Shown: piece after piece, positions 1 to 7,449 of the stretch | Numbering within the stretch: the first letter of the stretch is position 1 | Layout of the letters: the number at the start of each line of letters is the position of its first letter | Made by a program: the position numbers and the translations under genes | Assembly (NCBI RefSeq): GCF_003675875.1 | Contig: NZ_RCDI01000001.1 | Coordinates: 124,001 to 188,000 of the forward strand | Source of the DNA: Halostella limicola | Lineage (GTDB): Archaea > Halobacteriota > Halobacteria > Halobacteriales > Natronoarchaeaceae | Direction of reading: 5' to 3' | Length of the DNA: 64,000 bases | The notes under the pieces: generated by a model | Seen by the model: the letters and a program-made list of their open reading frames with translations, nothing else | What the model was told of the DNA's origin: nothing | Databases searched by the model: none

Positions 1-185
1 CGGGACATCGCCGCCGACCGCGTCTCGAACACCTCCGCGTGAACGAGTTCGACGGGTGTCCGACCGCGGGTGTACTTCGCGCCCTCGCCGGCGTCGTGCT
101 CGCGGACGCGGCGCTCGACGTCGGTCGTGTACCCCGTGTAGAGGCTCCCGTCGGCGCACTCCAGGACGTACACGTAGTGAGTCAC
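1..185 (-). CDS. GIY-YIG nuclease-superfamily protein, partial (5' end only)
   Basis: Reading leftward from a GTG start at 185, 61 codons run off the left edge of the window. The N-terminus reads [17 protein letters not shown] followed by an arginine-rich helix, which is the GIY-YIG core (Y-V-L, then Y-T-G) seen in UvrC N-termini and in the small stand-alone UPF0213/YhbQ family. The family is usually about 80-100 residues, so roughly a third of the gene is missing here. Small family members are assigned to structure-specific DNA cleavage, but most are uncharacterised. The start is inferred because the motif begins a few residues after it and no earlier in-frame similarity is visible. Confidence 0.85.
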   Translation of the reverse strand, partial: MTHYVYVLECADGSLYTGYTTDVERRVREHDAGEGAKYTRGRTPVELVHAEVFETRSAAMS

Positions 186-273
186 TGGCGAGAGGTGGGC
201 GACGACGGTCAAAAGCGGCGCGGAAGAGGAAGGCTTCGCGTGGTGGTCGTCCGCTATCGGTCCCAGTGGCCGT

Positions 274-423
274 TCACGAGCCTCGAGCGCGTTGCCGTGC
301 CGCCTCGGCGATTCCTGCGTTCGCCGAGCAGCTCGGACAGGCGAAGATGCGCCCGTGCTCGTCTGCGAACACACGTGCAAACCGCTCTGACACGTGGGCG
401 TCGCAGTGATCACACGTGGGCAT
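274..423 (-). CDS. Small zinc-ribbon protein, DUF7563-like
   Basis: A 49-residue protein with two CxxC knuckles (C4/C7 and C29/C32) spaced as in a single zinc ribbon, followed by a short basic-alanine tail. This matches haloarchaeal proteins catalogued as DUF7563. The open frame extends 23 codons further upstream, but that stretch lies in AT-rich promoter-like DNA and lacks family character, so the internal ATG at 421-423 is preferred. Function is unknown; a role in nucleic-acid or protein contact is only inferred from the fold. Confidence 0.7.
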   Translation of the reverse strand: MPTCDHCDAHVSERFARVFADEHGRIFACPSCSANAGIAEAARQRARGS

Positions 424-580
424 TGGTGTCATCCGGCAAGCGAGTTGCCGGTGTCTTGACGTAAGGCGCCCACCAATAAATACTCTTTCCAAATTCGGTT
501 CCGATTTCGGGAAAGCAAAACTACTTTTTACGAAACCCGTTAGCTACCGTCGTATACCGATATCGAAAACTCGCTACTCG

Positions 581-1360
581 TCAACTATCGTTTTTTATTT
601 CGTCAGATCCCCCGATGGCGCGAGCGATCAGTCCCGCCTGCGCCCCCGCGACGAAGCCTGCGTCCACGTTCACCGTCGACAGGACGGTGCAGGACTGGAG
701 CATCCCCGAGAGCGCCGCCTCGCCCTCGTCACCGTGGCCGTAGCCGCTGGCGACGGGGAGGCCGATGACGGGCGTGTCCACCAGCCCCGCGACGACGGTC
801 GGCAGCGCGCCCTCGCGGCCGGCCGCCACGACGGCGACGTCCGCCTCCCGGATCTCGTCGACGTGGTCGAGCATGCGGACGATGCTCGCCACGCCCACGT
901 CCTCGATCAGGTCGACGGTCGCGCCCATCTCGCCCGCGATGGCCGCCGCTTCGCCGGCGGGACCGCGGTCGGCGGTGCCGCCCGTGACGAGGCAGACGGT
1001 GGCGTCGACGTCCGGCGGTTCGAACCCGGGGGCGTGAGCGAGGAGGACGGCCGAGCGCTCGCGGTGCTCCACGTCGGCGTCCGGGTGACGCTCCGCGAGG
1101 CGGTCGCGGACCGCCGCGACCTGCTCGTCGTCGACGCGCGTCGCGATCCCGCGGCCCGTCGTCTCGACGGCCGTGGCGACGAGTTCGGCCACCTCGTCCG
1201 GCGTCTTCCCCTCGCCGAACACCGCTTCCGGCACGCCGCGGCGCTGCTCGCGGGCGGCGTCGAACCGCCCTGCCTCGCCCGTCGCGTAGCCGCGCAACTC
1301 CGCTTCCGCCTCCGCGGGCGACAGGTCGCCGGCGGCGACGGCTTCCAGTAACTCTCGCAT
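581..1360 (-). CDS. larB: LarB, nickel-pincer cofactor biosynthesis carboxylase
   Basis: LarB carboxylates and hydrolyses nicotinic acid adenine dinucleotide, the first step in making the nickel-pincer nucleotide of lactate racemase and related enzymes. The protein is about 259 residues. The N-terminal part is helical and the C-terminal part is the AIR-carboxylase-like (PurE) domain, with GGTADRGPAGEAA, GVASIVRMLDHVDEI and a glycine-rich stretch at the end. The frame can be extended to a GTG at 1466-1468, but the extension runs through TATA-like DNA (TTTAAG, TTTATGG on the minus strand), so the ATG at 1358-1360, whose product begins MRELLEAVAAGDLSPAEA, is chosen. No larC or larE is adjacent. 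Confidence 0.85.
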   Translation of the reverse strand: MRELLEAVAAGDLSPAEAEAELRGYATGEAGRFDAAREQRRGVPEAVFGEGKTPDEVAELVATAVETTGRGIATRVDDEQVAAVRDRLAERHPDADVEHRERSAVLLAHAPGFEPPDVDATVCLVTGGTADRGPAGEAAAIAGEMGATVDLIEDVGVASIVRMLDHVDEIREADVAVVAAGREGALPTVVAGLVDTPVIGLPVASGYGHGDEGEAALSGMLQSCTVLSTVNVDAGFVAGAQAGLIARAIGGSDEIKNDS

Positions 1361-1522
1361 GCGCCGGACTCCGCGCTGGAAGTACTCCTGCCTGTCGCTC
1401 CCGAATCCGCCCCGCCATAAATCCGATTCACTTAAAGCTTCCTGATTTTCATCTTCTCTCTGCGACACGATCGCACCCTGTACGCCCGACTCAGGCCCGC
1501 TCGCCGGGCGATTTGAGAAATC

Positions 1523-1530
1523 TTATAAAG
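1523..1530 (+). promoter_or_regulatory. TATA box of the DUF1931-like gene
   Basis: TTATAAAG lies 24-31 bp before the ATG at 1554 in otherwise GC-rich DNA. This is the spacing expected for leaderless haloarchaeal transcription. Confidence 0.7.
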
Positions 1531-1553
1531 GGTGCCGGGCAACCCCAATTCGT

Positions 1554-1721
1554 ATGGCAGACCTCATTGTCAAAGCCGCCGTCAAGGAAGCGCTCGACGA
1601 CAAGAACGTTGCCTCCGACTTCTACGAGGCACTCGACGAGGAAGTCGACGAACTCCTCGCCGACGCCGCGGACCGCGCCGAGGCCAACGACCGGAAGACG
1701 GTCCAGCCGCGCGACCTGTAA
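1554..1721 (+). CDS. DUF1931-family small histone-fold-like protein
   Basis: A 55-residue acidic protein beginning MADLIVKAAVKEALDDKNV and ending KTVQPRDL. Short haloarchaeal proteins of this type are classed as DUF1931, a family related to the archaeal histone fold; the final T-V-x-P-x-D/R-L is a common signature. It is predicted to be almost entirely helical. A strong TATA box, a leaderless start and a GC hairpin followed by T6 directly downstream suggest a highly expressed monocistronic gene. A role in chromatin or DNA binding is inference, and the protein is shorter than a full histone fold. Confidence 0.8.
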   Translation: MADLIVKAAVKEALDDKNVASDFYEALDEEVDELLADAADRAEANDRKTVQPRDL

Positions 1722-1742
1722 TCGGGTCCTCCCGTTTTCGAC

Positions 1743-1774
1743 CTGACCGCCGTCGCGGCGGGTCAGGGTTTTTT
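1743..1774 (+). terminator. GC hairpin plus T6 after the DUF1931-like gene
   Basis: An inverted repeat with arms CTGACCGCCG and CGGCGGGTCAG (one bulge, TCG loop) is followed two bases later by TTTTTT at 1769-1774. It resembles an intrinsic terminator for the plus-strand gene and overlaps the stop codon of the convergent rpiA. Confidence 0.6.
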
Positions 1775-2449
1775 CGCGTCGACGCCGTCCTCGCGACCGA
1801 CGAGTATCTCGTCCGCGAGGCCGACGAACAGCCCGTGCTCCACGACGCCCGGTAGCGCCGACAGCCGCGCGGCAAGCGCCGCGGGGTCGTCGATAGCGCC
1901 GAAGTCGCAGTCGAGCACGAGGTTGCCGTTGTCGGTGACGACCGGCCCGTCCTTCCGCTCGGCGGTCCGCAGCGTCGGGTCGCCCCCGAGGTCCGCGGCC
2001 CGCCCCGCGACCAGCGGGCGGGCGTCGGGGAGCACCTCCACGGGGACCGGATGGTCGAGCGTCGTCGCCGCCTTCGACGGGTCGGCGACGATCACCAGCC
2101 GCTCCGCGGTCGCGTCGACGACCTTCTCGCGGGCGTGGGCCGCGCCGCCGCCCTTGACCAGGTCGCCGCCGGCGAACTGGTCGGCCCCGTCGATCGCGAC
2201 GTGAACAGTCTCGACCTCGTCCAGTTCGACGAGCGGGACCCCTTCCTCGATCGCTAGCTGGCGCGACTGGAACGACGTGGGCACCCCCTGCACGTCGAGG
2301 CCGGCGTCGACGGCGTCGCCGAGCGCCCGGATGGCGTGGGCCGCCGTCGACCCCGTGCCGAGGCCCACGACCATCCCGTCCTCGACCGCCTCGGCCGCCC
2401 GCTCGCCGGCCCTGCGCTTCGCCTCCGCCGTGCCGCCGGAGTTTTTCAT
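1763..2449 (-). CDS. rpiA: Ribose-5-phosphate isomerase A
   Basis: Interconverts ribose 5-phosphate and ribulose 5-phosphate, supplying ribose for nucleotides; haloarchaea lack a full oxidative pentose pathway. The 228-residue length is normal. The N-terminus has the phosphate-binding GLGTGSTAAHAIRAL loop, followed by GVPTSFQSRQLA, then the catalytic-site segments DGADQ and KGGGAAHAREKVV (residues near 85-105). The C-terminal end reads PGVVEHGLF, as in the family. It converges with the DUF1931-like gene at 1554. Confidence 0.95.
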   Translation of the reverse strand: MKNSGGTAEAKRRAGERAAEAVEDGMVVGLGTGSTAAHAIRALGDAVDAGLDVQGVPTSFQSRQLAIEEGVPLVELDEVETVHVAIDGADQFAGGDLVKGGGAAHAREKVVDATAERLVIVADPSKAATTLDHPVPVEVLPDARPLVAGRAADLGGDPTLRTAERKDGPVVTDNGNLVLDCDFGAIDDPAALAARLSALPGVVEHGLFVGLADEILVGREDGVDAKKP

Positions 2450-2604
2450 ACGCGACGACGCGGACCGCGCGGGTAAAAAACTACGACCTCCGGTCGCGTA
2501 CGGTCGCGCCGGTCACCGCACGGTCGCGTCGGACACCTGTGCCGCCGGTCACGCCGATCACCTGCGCCGCTGGTCACGGCGGATACCGGTGAGGAAACGA
2601 CGGC

Positions 2605-3609
2605 CTACACCCACTCGATGACGCCGTCGAGGTCGATCGGAACGGACCCCTTGGAGTAGCCCTCCGCGTGCCCGTCGGGGCGGACGCGGTAGACGACCGC
2701 GGGGCGGTGCCGGACCTCGGGCTGCTCGCCGCGGACGGCCAGCCACTGGTCGTCGCGGAAGCTGGAACAGTCGACGAAGAAGACCGCGCCGCCGCCGTGC
2801 TCGCTGAGCTGTCCGCTCGTCTTGGTCTCGGCCGTCTCTCGGACCGCGGCGACGGCGGTGCTCGCGGCGCGCTGGGTCGGCGGCCGGGGGCGGGTCACCT
2901 CGACGAGCGAGTGGTGATCGTCGCGGGCTGCCCGGAAGTCCAGCGAGTGGCCGGTCGTCACCTCGATCTCCGGCGTGACCTCGTAGCCGGCGTCGGTGAG
3001 CAGCTTCGCGGCGGTGAACTCCGCCATCGCGGAGCTCATCCGCACGAGGTCGAACTGCTCGCTGGTGCCGAGCTTGCCGGCCATCTCGTCGCGGTGGTCG
3101 TCGAGGACCCCCGTCGAGAGGAACCGCTCGTAGAAGCCAAGCCCGTCGTCGCGGTCGGCGTCGGGGAAGCCGGCGGCGTGGTTGCGGAAGAACTCCCGCG
3201 TCGTGTGCCGGCCGTCCTTCGACATGAACACCGGCAGGAAGAACCAGGAGAGGTGCGGGTACGGCTCCAGCCACGGCGACCCCTCGTGGAGCTCCGCGAG
3301 CAGTTCCCGCTGGCACCACCGGGCGACCTGGTAGGGGACCTCCCCCCAGCCGAACTTGTCCGTCCGCCAGAGCGCGCTCGGCGTCTCGGTGTTGCCCATC
3401 CAGTACGCGGCGTCGTCGTCCCAGATGAACAGGGCGAGGTCGCCGTTGTCCATCTCGAACCGGCGGGTCTCCCAGTCGCCGGCGGGACGGAAGCGCGGAT
3501 CGACGGACGTCGCTCCGAGGTTCTGGTCGAGGTCGGTGAACAACTGGTCGTGAACCCGAGACGCGGTCCAGCGCTCGGGAGAACGGCGAAATCGGAGCGG
3601 ACGTGCCAC
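2605..3609 (-). CDS. DUF5784-family protein with a possible PD-(D/E)XK-like C-terminal half
   Basis: A 334-residue soluble protein from a GTG start at 3607-3609, resembling the haloarchaea-restricted family DUF5784, whose function is unknown. The N-terminal half is tryptophan-rich (residues 45-130). Residues about 190-245 contain a helix with E197, then strands HSLDFRAARD (D224) and HSLVEVTRP (E237-V-T239). That order, helix-E then D then E-x-K/T, recalls the PD-(D/E)XK nuclease core, with Thr in the lysine position. No restriction-modification partner is adjacent. The family call is fairly safe; the nuclease idea is inference. Confidence 0.65.
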   Translation of the reverse strand: MARPLRFRRSPERWTASRVHDQLFTDLDQNLGATSVDPRFRPAGDWETRRFEMDNGDLALFIWDDDAAYWMGNTETPSALWRTDKFGWGEVPYQVARWCQRELLAELHEGSPWLEPYPHLSWFFLPVFMSKDGRHTTREFFRNHAAGFPDADRDDGLGFYERFLSTGVLDDHRDEMAGKLGTSEQFDLVRMSSAMAEFTAAKLLTDAGYEVTPEIEVTTGHSLDFRAARDDHHSLVEVTRPRPPTQRAASTAVAAVRETAETKTSGQLSEHGGGAVFFVDCSSFRDDQWLAVRGEQPEVRHRPAVVYRVRPDGHAEGYSKGSVPIDLDGVIEWV

Positions 3610-3716
3610 GTTTCGCGCTAGGGAGGCCTGCGATTTACCTCTTGCCTTCGCCCCGCCGAACCGGATGGTAGCGCTTCTCGATCCTGAACGACCGTTACAT
3701 TGAAATACGACAGTTT

Positions 3717-3729
3717 CCTACCATGTAGG
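3717..3729. promoter_or_regulatory. Short palindrome upstream of the DUF5786-like gene
   Basis: CCTAC-CAT-GTAGG, perfect 5-bp arms, centred 15 bp before the ATG at 3738. It lies where the transcript of this small gene would begin. It may be an operator or chance. Confidence 0.3.
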
Positions 3730-3737
3730 TAAGTGCC

Positions 3738-3911
3738 ATGTCAATGGGTGCCTATGATGAGGACGAACACGAGCGGCGCGAACAGAAAAACAGCGAGGTC
3801 GACGCCGACTTCGACGACGAGCGGACCGTCTACCACGGCTCCGTCGAGTACGACTCGGGGGAGTCCACGGAGGACCTGCTGAACCAGTTCGAGCAGATCA
3901 AAGAGCAGTAG
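3738..3911 (+). CDS. DUF5786-family small acidic protein
   Basis: A 57-residue protein beginning MSMGAYDEDEHERREQKNS and ending with the amphipathic stretch STEDLLNQFEQIKEQ. It matches the haloarchaeal family DUF5786, which has no known function. It is very acidic, with no cysteines and no membrane segment, and is probably a coiled-coil or disordered adaptor. It stands alone between minus-strand genes. Confidence 0.75.
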   Translation: MSMGAYDEDEHERREQKNSEVDADFDDERTVYHGSVEYDSGESTEDLLNQFEQIKEQ

Positions 3912-3981
3912 CGCCGCTCATTTCTCCGGTCTCGCGACCTCGCCGGCCCCGCGGCCGGCGAGCGAGCGACGCTCCAAGCGG

Positions 3982-4896
3982 TCACCAGCCCGGGGTGTCG
4001 GGAGCGCCGCGCTCGCCCTCGATCCGGTCGCCGAGCGGTGCGTCCGGCGCTCGCTCGCCGGGGTCGCCGGCGCGCGCCCGCCAGTCGTCGACGGCCCGGC
4101 CGACCCACGAGTCCGCGCCGAGCGCCGCCTCGTACGCCCGCTCGTAGGCGTCGTCGTTCACCGACGTCGTTCCGGGCGTCGACGCCGCGGCGACGGCGGC
4201 GAACTCGGCCCGGTCCTCCGCGGTGAGGTCGCCCTCGCGCATGCGGTCGACCGCGCCGTCCAGCCGGTCCGGGTCCGGGTGGACGAACACCTTCTGCCCG
4301 AGCGCCTGCGGGCCGAACAGCGGCCCCGTCATGCCCCCCGGCGGTTCGTCGTCGAGCAACCGGTCGCCGCCGAACTCGCGTTCGACGCGCTCGCACTCCG
4401 TCTCCACGTCGAGCTTCAGGTTGTGCCCGGGGAACTCCGCGCACTCGCTGGGGTAGCGCTCCGAGTCGTGCAGCCGGCACTGGAGCGTCGCCGGGTCGAG
4501 GAAGACGCACGTCGGGAGCCACGTCTCCGACTCGCGGCCGAACGGCGCGACGGGTTTCGGCGCGCGGCGGAGCCCCACGAAGAAGACGGGGCGGCCGCGG
4601 ACGGCGGCGACCGGCGCGCCGTCGATGCGGACGCCGGCGTCGCTCGCGTCGTCCGGGTCGTCGGCCTCCGCGCCGTCCGCGCCCCCGCGCTCCCCGTCGT
4701 ACCACAGCCGGGGCCGCAGGGCGTCGCCGAGCCCCGCGTCGAGGAACGCCCGCACCTCGTCGCGGGTGAGCGCGACGAGGTTGTACTCGCCGTCGACCGG
4801 CTCGTAGGGGCCGCGGCGCTCGTGGTCGAGGTCGGCGTCGGCGAGCGCCCGCCAGTCCAGACAGCAGCCGGCACAGCCCTCGCAGTTGACCTCCAT
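3982..4896 (-). CDS. YkgJ-family cysteine-cluster protein
   Basis: A 304-residue protein starting at ATG 4894-4896. Its N-terminus MEVNCEGCAGCCLDW carries the CxxCxxCC motif of the YkgJ (UPF0153) family, thought to bind zinc or an Fe-S cluster; further cysteines follow in TCVFLDPATLQCRLHDSERYPSECAEFP, completing the typical set. The middle (about residues 75-95) has an acidic low-complexity insert. The open frame continues about 69 codons upstream through the divergent DUF7561-like gene, but the family motif begins at the chosen start. Its physiological role is unknown. Confidence 0.8.
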   Translation of the reverse strand: MEVNCEGCAGCCLDWRALADADLDHERRGPYEPVDGEYNLVALTRDEVRAFLDAGLGDALRPRLWYDGERGGADGAEADDPDDASDAGVRIDGAPVAAVRGRPVFFVGLRRAPKPVAPFGRESETWLPTCVFLDPATLQCRLHDSERYPSECAEFPGHNLKLDVETECERVEREFGGDRLLDDEPPGGMTGPLFGPQALGQKVFVHPDPDRLDGAVDRMREGDLTAEDRAEFAAVAAASTPGTTSVNDDAYERAYEAALGADSWVGRAVDDWRARAGDPGERAPDAPLGDRIEGERGAPDTPGW

Positions 4897-4971
4897 GGTC
4901 GCCGGTTCGGGGGCTGCGAGCAAAAGCGCGTCGGGGAAACCGCTTTCCCGCGCGAACGACGAGTACGCGAC

Positions 4972-5184
4972 ATGACGACGGACCCCTGCGACGGCTGCGG
5001 TCGCCCGGTGAAGATCGCGGGCGGCATCGCCAACCTCTGGTCGTTCGGCGGCGACGAGACCGGCGGCGTCACCCTGGAGTTCGACGCCGACGGCACCGAG
5101 CACTTCCTCTGTTTCGACTGCATCGAGGACCTCCCCGAGGACCCGACCGCCGCGGACGTCGCGGCGCTGCCCGGTCGCGAGTAG
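4972..5184 (+). CDS. Small zinc-binding protein, DUF7561-like
   Basis: A 70-residue protein with one CDGCG knuckle at the N-terminus (C6, C9) and CFDCIEDLPEDPT near the end, giving a single treble-clef or zinc-ribbon site. It resembles the haloarchaeal family DUF7561. It is divergent from the YkgJ-like gene (75 bp between starts) and lies 35 bp before the helicase gene in the same orientation, so it may be cotranscribed with the helicase. Function unknown. Confidence 0.7.
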   Translation: MTTDPCDGCGRPVKIAGGIANLWSFGGDETGGVTLEFDADGTEHFLCFDCIEDLPEDPTAADVAALPGRE

Positions 5185-5219
5185 TTAGGTTTAGGGGACC
5201 TGCCCACCGTCCACCGACA

Positions 5220-7046
5220 GTGAACCCCGAGCGGATCCACGACGAGTTCCCCGCGCCCTCCTACCGCGGCAACCAGAAGGCCGCGCTCGACGACATCCGC
5301 GACGCCTTCGCGGCGGGCAACGACGTCGTCCTCGTGCGCGCGCCGACCGGGAGCGGCAAGTCCCTGCTCGCCCGCGCCATCGCCGGGTGCGCCCGCCGGA
5401 CCGACGACGCCTCGCCGAGCGACGCCACCGACGCCTACTACACGACGCCGCAGGTGTCTCAACTCGACGACGTGGCCGAAGACCCCCTGCTTGACGACCT
5501 GAACGTGATCCGCGGCAAGGGCAACTACACCTGCATCCTGCCGAACGAGGAGCACACCCCCGTCAATCAGGCACCCTGCGTCCGGGAGTCGGGGTACGAC
5601 TGCTCCGTGAAGCACCGCTGTCCGTACTTCTCGGACCGTGCCATCGCGTCGAACCGCCGCATCGCCGCGATGACGCTCGCGTACTTCATGCAGACCGCCG
5701 GCTCCGACGTGTTCCGCAAGCGCGACGTCTGCGTGATCGACGAGGCCCACGGGCTGGCCGAGTGGGCCGAGATGTACGCCACCGTCGAACTCGACCCCCG
5801 TTCGGTCCCCATCTGGGACGACCTGCGCGTGCCGGTGATCGACTCCGTCGAGCGCGCCGCCGAGTACGCCGACGCGCTGGTCGGCACCTGCGAGCGCCGG
5901 AAGGACGAACTGCTCGCGAAGCCCGAGCTCACGCCGGACGAGGCCCGCACCCGCGACCGCCTGCAGGAGACCATCTCCGAGCTGAAGTGGTTCGTGGAGG
6001 ACTACCGCGACCCGGGGAGCGCGACGGAGTGGCTGGTCGACCAGCAGGACCCGCCCGCCGGCGCGGACGAGGGCGAGGGCGGCCCATTCACGGTCAAGCC
6101 GATGAACCCGGAGAAGTACCTCAAACACACCGTCTGGGACCGGGGCAACCGCTTCGCGCTCCTCTCGGCGACGATCCTCAACAAGGCCGCCTTCTGCCGG
6201 CAGGTCGGCCTCGACCCCGAGAACGTCGCGCTGGTCGACGTGGGCCACACGTTCCCCGTCGAGAACCGACCGCTGTACGACGTGACGCGGGGGAAGATGA
6301 CCTACGCCGAGCGCGACGAGACGCTCCCCGAGGTCGCCCGCACCCTCGTCCGCATCATGCAGGAGCACGGCGACGAGAAGGGGATCGTCCACTGCCACTC
6401 CTACGCCATCCAGGAGCGCCTGCGCGACCTGCTCGCGGACTTCGGCGTCGCCGGGCGCGTCCGCTCGCACGACCGCGACGGGCGCGACGCCGCCCTCGAG
6501 ACGTGGAAGGCGACCGACGACCCCGACGTGTTCCTCTCGGTGAAGATGGAGGAGGCGCTGGACCTGGAGGGCGACCTCGCGCGCTGGCAGGTGCTCTGCA
6601 AAGCCCCCTACCCGAACACGAACGACTCCCGGGTCGCCCACCGACTGGAGGACGACCAGTGGACGTGGTACTACCGCACCGCCCTGCGCACCGTCATCCA
6701 GGCCTGCGGCCGGGTCGTCCGCGCGCCGGACGACTACGGCGCGACCTACCTCGCCGACACCTCGCTGCTGGACCTGTTCGACCGCGCCCGCACCGACATG
6801 CCGGACTGGTTCCGCGAGCAGGTCGACCTGCTGTCGACGCCCGACCTCCCCGCGTTCGACCCCGACGCTGCCGGCGGGGGGAGCGGCTCCGGAGCCGGTC
6901 GAGGGGCGCGGTCGTCCGGCCGCCGGTCGAGCGGGTCCTCTGCGTCGGGCGGCTCGTCGTCCGTCGGCGAGTCGGGCGGGTCCGGCGGGTCGAGCGGCCG
7001 CTCGGAGAAGAAAAGCCCCATCTCGGACGTGTGGGACGTGGAGTAG
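5220..7046 (+). CDS. XPD/DinG-like superfamily 2 DNA helicase with Ser/Gly-rich tail
   Basis: A 608-residue ATP-dependent helicase from a GTG start. Walker A is APTGSGKS at residues 41-48 and the DEAH box is at 174-177 (VIDEAHGLAEWAE). Between them are four cysteines (C105, C120, C128, C134), as in the [4Fe-4S] domain of XPD/DinG helicases. The C-terminal helicase motifs include GIVHCHSY, SVKMEEALDLEGD and VIQACGRVVRAPDDYG. These proteins unwind 5'-to-3' in repair. After about residue 550 the chain becomes a low-complexity Ser/Gly/Arg tail ending KKSPISDVWDVE, probably disordered. Confidence 0.9.
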   Translation: MNPERIHDEFPAPSYRGNQKAALDDIRDAFAAGNDVVLVRAPTGSGKSLLARAIAGCARRTDDASPSDATDAYYTTPQVSQLDDVAEDPLLDDLNVIRGKGNYTCILPNEEHTPVNQAPCVRESGYDCSVKHRCPYFSDRAIASNRRIAAMTLAYFMQTAGSDVFRKRDVCVIDEAHGLAEWAEMYATVELDPRSVPIWDDLRVPVIDSVERAAEYADALVGTCERRKDELLAKPELTPDEARTRDRLQETISELKWFVEDYRDPGSATEWLVDQQDPPAGADEGEGGPFTVKPMNPEKYLKHTVWDRGNRFALLSATILNKAAFCRQVGLDPENVALVDVGHTFPVENRPLYDVTRGKMTYAERDETLPEVARTLVRIMQEHGDEKGIVHCHSYAIQERLRDLLADFGVAGRVRSHDRDGRDAALETWKATDDPDVFLSVKMEEALDLEGDLARWQVLCKAPYPNTNDSRVAHRLEDDQWTWYYRTALRTVIQACGRVVRAPDDYGATYLADTSLLDLFDRARTDMPDWFREQVDLLSTPDLPAFDPDAAGGGSGSGAGRGARSSGRRSSGSSASGGSSSVGESGGSGGSSGRSEKKSPISDVWDVE

Positions 7047-7056
7047 TCGGCGCTGG

Positions 7057-7140
7057 TCAGATCATCGCCGCGGCGTAGGCGACCGACGACCCGATCATCA
7101 GGACGACGAGCAGGAGCGAGAGTATCTGTTGGCGGTCCAT
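7057..7140 (-). CDS. 27-residue single-pass membrane microprotein
   Basis: A 27-codon ORF starting MDRQQILSLLLVV with one hydrophobic helix covering residues 5-27 and ending AYAAAMI. Tiny proteins with this MDRxQI(L)xxLxVxLM pattern recur in haloarchaea, mostly annotated as hypothetical. It sits 10 bp from the helicase stop codon in convergent orientation and is divergent from the membrane protein at 7201. Function unknown. The short length is the main uncertainty. Confidence 0.55.
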   Translation of the reverse strand: MDRQQILSLLLVVLMIGSSVAYAAAMI

Positions 7141-7200
7141 ACCCCTCAGTTCGCGCGCGGAAACATGAAAGGTTTGTTCCCCGCGGGCCGATCGGTACCC

Positions 7201-7449
7201 ATGACGGACGACGCGAGCGCGGGGTACAGTCGCCTCGCTGGTCTGACGCTCGTCGCGGTCGGTCTGGTCCACGCCGCGGCTCCCGGCCTCATGCTGCGTC
7301 TCGGCCGCGCAGGCTACGACGCGGCTCTGGACGTCGAGTTCCGCCCCCGCGAGGGGTCGAAGCGGCGAGTCCGGCTGGTCGGGGTCGCGATGGCGGCGAC
7401 CGGCGCACACCTGCTCTATCACGGCGGGATCCGGCCGCGCTGGGTCTGA
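7201..7449 (+). CDS. Small hypothetical membrane protein
   Basis: An 82-residue protein with two hydrophobic segments (about residues 10-30, GLTLVAVGLVHAAAPGLML, and 57-72, LVGVAMAATGAHLLYHGG) separated by a charged loop. The arrangement resembles small haloarchaeal hairpin membrane proteins without known function. It converges on the amidohydrolase gene, whose stop codon lies immediately after its own. Confidence 0.6.
   Translation: MTDDASAGYSRLAGLTLVAVGLVHAAAPGLMLRLGRAGYDAALDVEFRPREGSKRRVRLVGVAMAATGAHLLYHGGIRPRWV

Noticed and set aside
1361-1468. Extended LarB N-terminus from GTG 1466-1468
   Set aside because: The DNA is AT-rich with TATA-like elements and the extra 36 residues lack family similarity.
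4416-6641. 741-codon minus-strand frame
   Set aside because: It lies antisense to the helicase and across the YkgJ-like gene, with composition of a shadow frame.
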